Below, in pieces: positions 5,028 through 5,735 of a stretch of DNA of 5,735 bases; the stretch's first letter is position 1; the number at the start of each line of letters is the position of its first letter. Both the position numbers and the translations under genes were made by a program. The stretch covers positions 3,856 through 9,590 of the forward strand of contig JAGRKQ010000130.1 in NCBI GenBank assembly GCA_020442235.1, written 5' to 3'. The notes beneath the pieces were generated by a model. It was not told the origin of the DNA and searched no databases. It was given only the letters and a program-made list of their open reading frames with translations. The DNA comes from Hyphomicrobiaceae bacterium. Lineage in GTDB: Bacteria; Pseudomonadota; Alphaproteobacteria; Rhizobiales; MH13.

Positions 5028-5438
5028 TCACGCCCTGGGCAGAAAGGCGTCGTCGACCGGCGGGCGCAAGCCGTTGGCCAGACGGTTGGTCTGGTTGGCC
5101 ATGCCGACAACGGCCATCAGTTCCATGAATTGCGCCTCGCTCATGCCCTTGGCGCGGGCGGAGGCGGTGTGGCTGTAGGTGCAATAGTCGCAGCCATTCG
5201 TCGCCGAGATGGCGACATAGATCAGTTCCTTGGTCAGGGCATCGAGCGCGCCGGGTTTCATGACGTCGCGCACCCCCTCCCAGGTCCGCTTCAACAGCGC
5301 CGGGTCATGCGCCAGCACCTTCCAGAAATTGTTGATCCAGTCGGTGCCACGCGTTGCCATGATGTCGTCATAGACGGCCCGGACCTGCGGGCTGGCGCGG
5401 TCATATTCGACAAGGGGAACGACGGGCGGCTGGCTCAT
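5028..5438 (-). CDS. Carboxymuconolactone decarboxylase/AhpD-family protein
   Basis: Predicted 136-residue, cytoplasmic, all-helical protein of the alkylhydroperoxidase AhpD-like core family. It has the complete catalytic pattern Glu-x11-Cys-x2-Cys-x3-His: Glu71, Cys83, Cys86, His90, in ELIYVAISATNGCDYCTYSH. With all four residues present, thiol-based peroxidase or reductase activity is likelier than carboxymuconolactone decarboxylation, although genes of this kind are often named for the latter. The start at 5438 (MSQPPVVPLV) is preceded by GGAGA at 5445-5449, six bases away. The same frame is open 14 residues further upstream, into the terminator hairpin, which is unlikely to be used. It follows mmsA on the same strand after 109 bp containing a terminator, and its stop overlaps the ribosome-binding site of the membrane protein gene. 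Confidence 0.92.
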   Translation of the reverse strand: MSQPPVVPLVEYDRASPQVRAVYDDIMATRGTDWINNFWKVLAHDPALLKRTWEGVRDVMKPGALDALTKELIYVAISATNGCDYCTYSHTASARAKGMSEAQFMELMAVVGMANQTNRLANGLRPPVDDAFLPRA

Positions 5439-5452
5439 GGCAAATCTCCGGG

Positions 5453-5492
5453 CAGAAACGAACAAGGCGCATCGGAACACCGACGCGCCTTG
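5453..5492 (-). terminator. Rho-independent terminator downstream of mmsA
   Basis: On the minus strand a 13-bp stem is formed by 5485-5492 with 5463-5470 (CAAGGCGC/GCGCCTTG), one G-U pair (5484/5471), and 5480-5483 with 5472-5475, closed by the loop UGUU. It is followed by TTCGTTTCT. Read as plus-strand RNA the G-U becomes an A-C mismatch, so the structure is directional and ends transcripts from mmsA. It lies only a few bases before the ribosome-binding site of the AhpD-like gene, so it may also act in that gene's leader. Confidence 0.7.
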
Positions 5493-5523
5493 CCGACAAG
5501 TGTAATCCGGGATCTGAGCGAGC

Positions 5524-5540
5524 CCGCGCGGCTTGCGCGG
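5524..5540. repeat. GC hairpin just after the mmsA stop
   Basis: CCGCGC and GCGCGG are perfect 6-bp arms with a 5-base loop, seven bases after the mmsA stop on the minus strand. There is no T-run after it. It may stabilise the mRNA 3' end or assist the stronger terminator at 5453-5492. Confidence 0.4.
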
Positions 5541-5547
5541 TCAGGCC

Positions 5548-5735
5548 TCAGTTCATCGTCGGAATGACGAAGCTGGCACCGTCCTTCATGCCGGAGGGCC
5601 AGCGCGAGGTCACGGTCTTGGTCTTGGTGTAGAACTTCACCCCGTCCGGACCGTGCTGATTGAGATCGCCGAAGCCGGAGCGCTTCCAGCCACCGAAGGT
5701 GTGATAGGCGAGCGGCACCGGGATCGGCACGTTGA
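5548..5735 (-). CDS. mmsA: Methylmalonate-semialdehyde dehydrogenase (CoA-acylating), C-terminal part
   Basis: The enzyme converts methylmalonate or malonate semialdehyde, with CoA and NAD+, to propionyl-CoA or acetyl-CoA in valine, inositol and beta-alanine breakdown. Only the last 61 residues are in the window; the frame runs off the right edge with no start. The stretch NVPIPVPLAYHTFGGWKRS, then FGDLNQHGPDG, FYTKTKTVTSRWPSG and the end VIPTMN, is the C-terminal signature of MmsA and differs clearly from GabD-type dehydrogenases. The catalytic Cys and cofactor domain are outside. A hairpin just after the stop and a strong terminator at 5453-5492 close the transcript. The GTG at 5730 inside this fragment is not a start. 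The paralogous name iolA is possible if the gene sits in an inositol cluster, which cannot be seen here. Confidence 0.93.
   Translation of the reverse strand, partial: NVPIPVPLAYHTFGGWKRSGFGDLNQHGPDGVKFYTKTKTVTSRWPSGMKDGASFVIPTMN

Noticed and set aside
5018..5110. ATG 5110 as start of the membrane protein
   Set aside because: It would overlap the AhpD-like gene by more than 80 bases and the extra residues look like out-of-frame sequence; TTG 5020 has a well-spaced GAGG.
4514..5567. Plus-strand open frames opposite the membrane protein and AhpD-like genes
   Set aside because: They overlap genes with clear motifs on the minus strand and show low-complexity Arg/Ala/Gly composition.
1..5735. 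CRISPR array, insertion sequence, riboswitch
   Set aside because: No regularly spaced repeats, transposase-like frame, terminal inverted repeats or recognisable riboswitch core found in the window.

Overview
The window is typical high-GC alphaproteobacterial chromosome (probably Hyphomicrobiales or Rhodobacterales; the sequence alone does not decide). Evidence is the GC-rich codon use of the flanking genes, a tRNA-Val gene with encoded CCA, and gph, gabD and mmsA products of alphaproteobacterial type. The centre, from about 1970 to 4480, is visibly less GC-rich and carries a compact acyl-homoserine-lactone (AHL) quorum-sensing cassette.

Layout. (1) Bases 1-842, minus strand: N-terminal 280 residues of succinate-semialdehyde dehydrogenase (gabD), running off the left edge. 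(2) Bases 843-1016: divergent intergenic region with a 29-bp-period tandem duplication. (3) Bases 1017-1691, plus: phosphoglycolate phosphatase (gph). (4) A near-consensus sigma-70 promoter overlapping the gph stop, then tRNA-Val(CAC) at 1750-1824. (5) Bases 1825-2051: spacer with a GC-rich hairpin pair and, just before luxR, a 16-bp dyad that fits the lux-box pattern, placed as in a class II LuxR-type promoter. (6) Bases 2052-4476, plus: luxR, luxI, a crotonase-fold gene resembling delta3,delta2-enoyl-CoA isomerase (ECI2/PECI type), and a 60-residue helical protein of unknown function. The last three are tightly spaced or overlapping. (7) Minus strand: a small two-helix membrane protein (4547-5020) coupled to an AhpD/carboxymuconolactone-decarboxylase-family protein (5028-5438), then a terminator hairpin and the C-terminal 61 residues of methylmalonate-semialdehyde dehydrogenase (mmsA), running off the right edge.

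How it may work (inference). LuxR with AHL would act at the lux box upstream of luxR and drive the cassette. LuxI makes the signal. The isomerase-like enzyme has lost both hydratase glutamates but keeps the ECI2-type catalytic Glu, so it could move a double bond to the trans-2 position of an acyl-CoA that LuxI then uses. This would give an alpha,beta-unsaturated AHL. A strong RNA hairpin that buries both the Shine-Dalgarno sequence and the AUG of luxI suggests a separate translational control of signal synthesis. The 60-residue protein translated last is a candidate modulator, such as an antiactivator, but only its position supports this.
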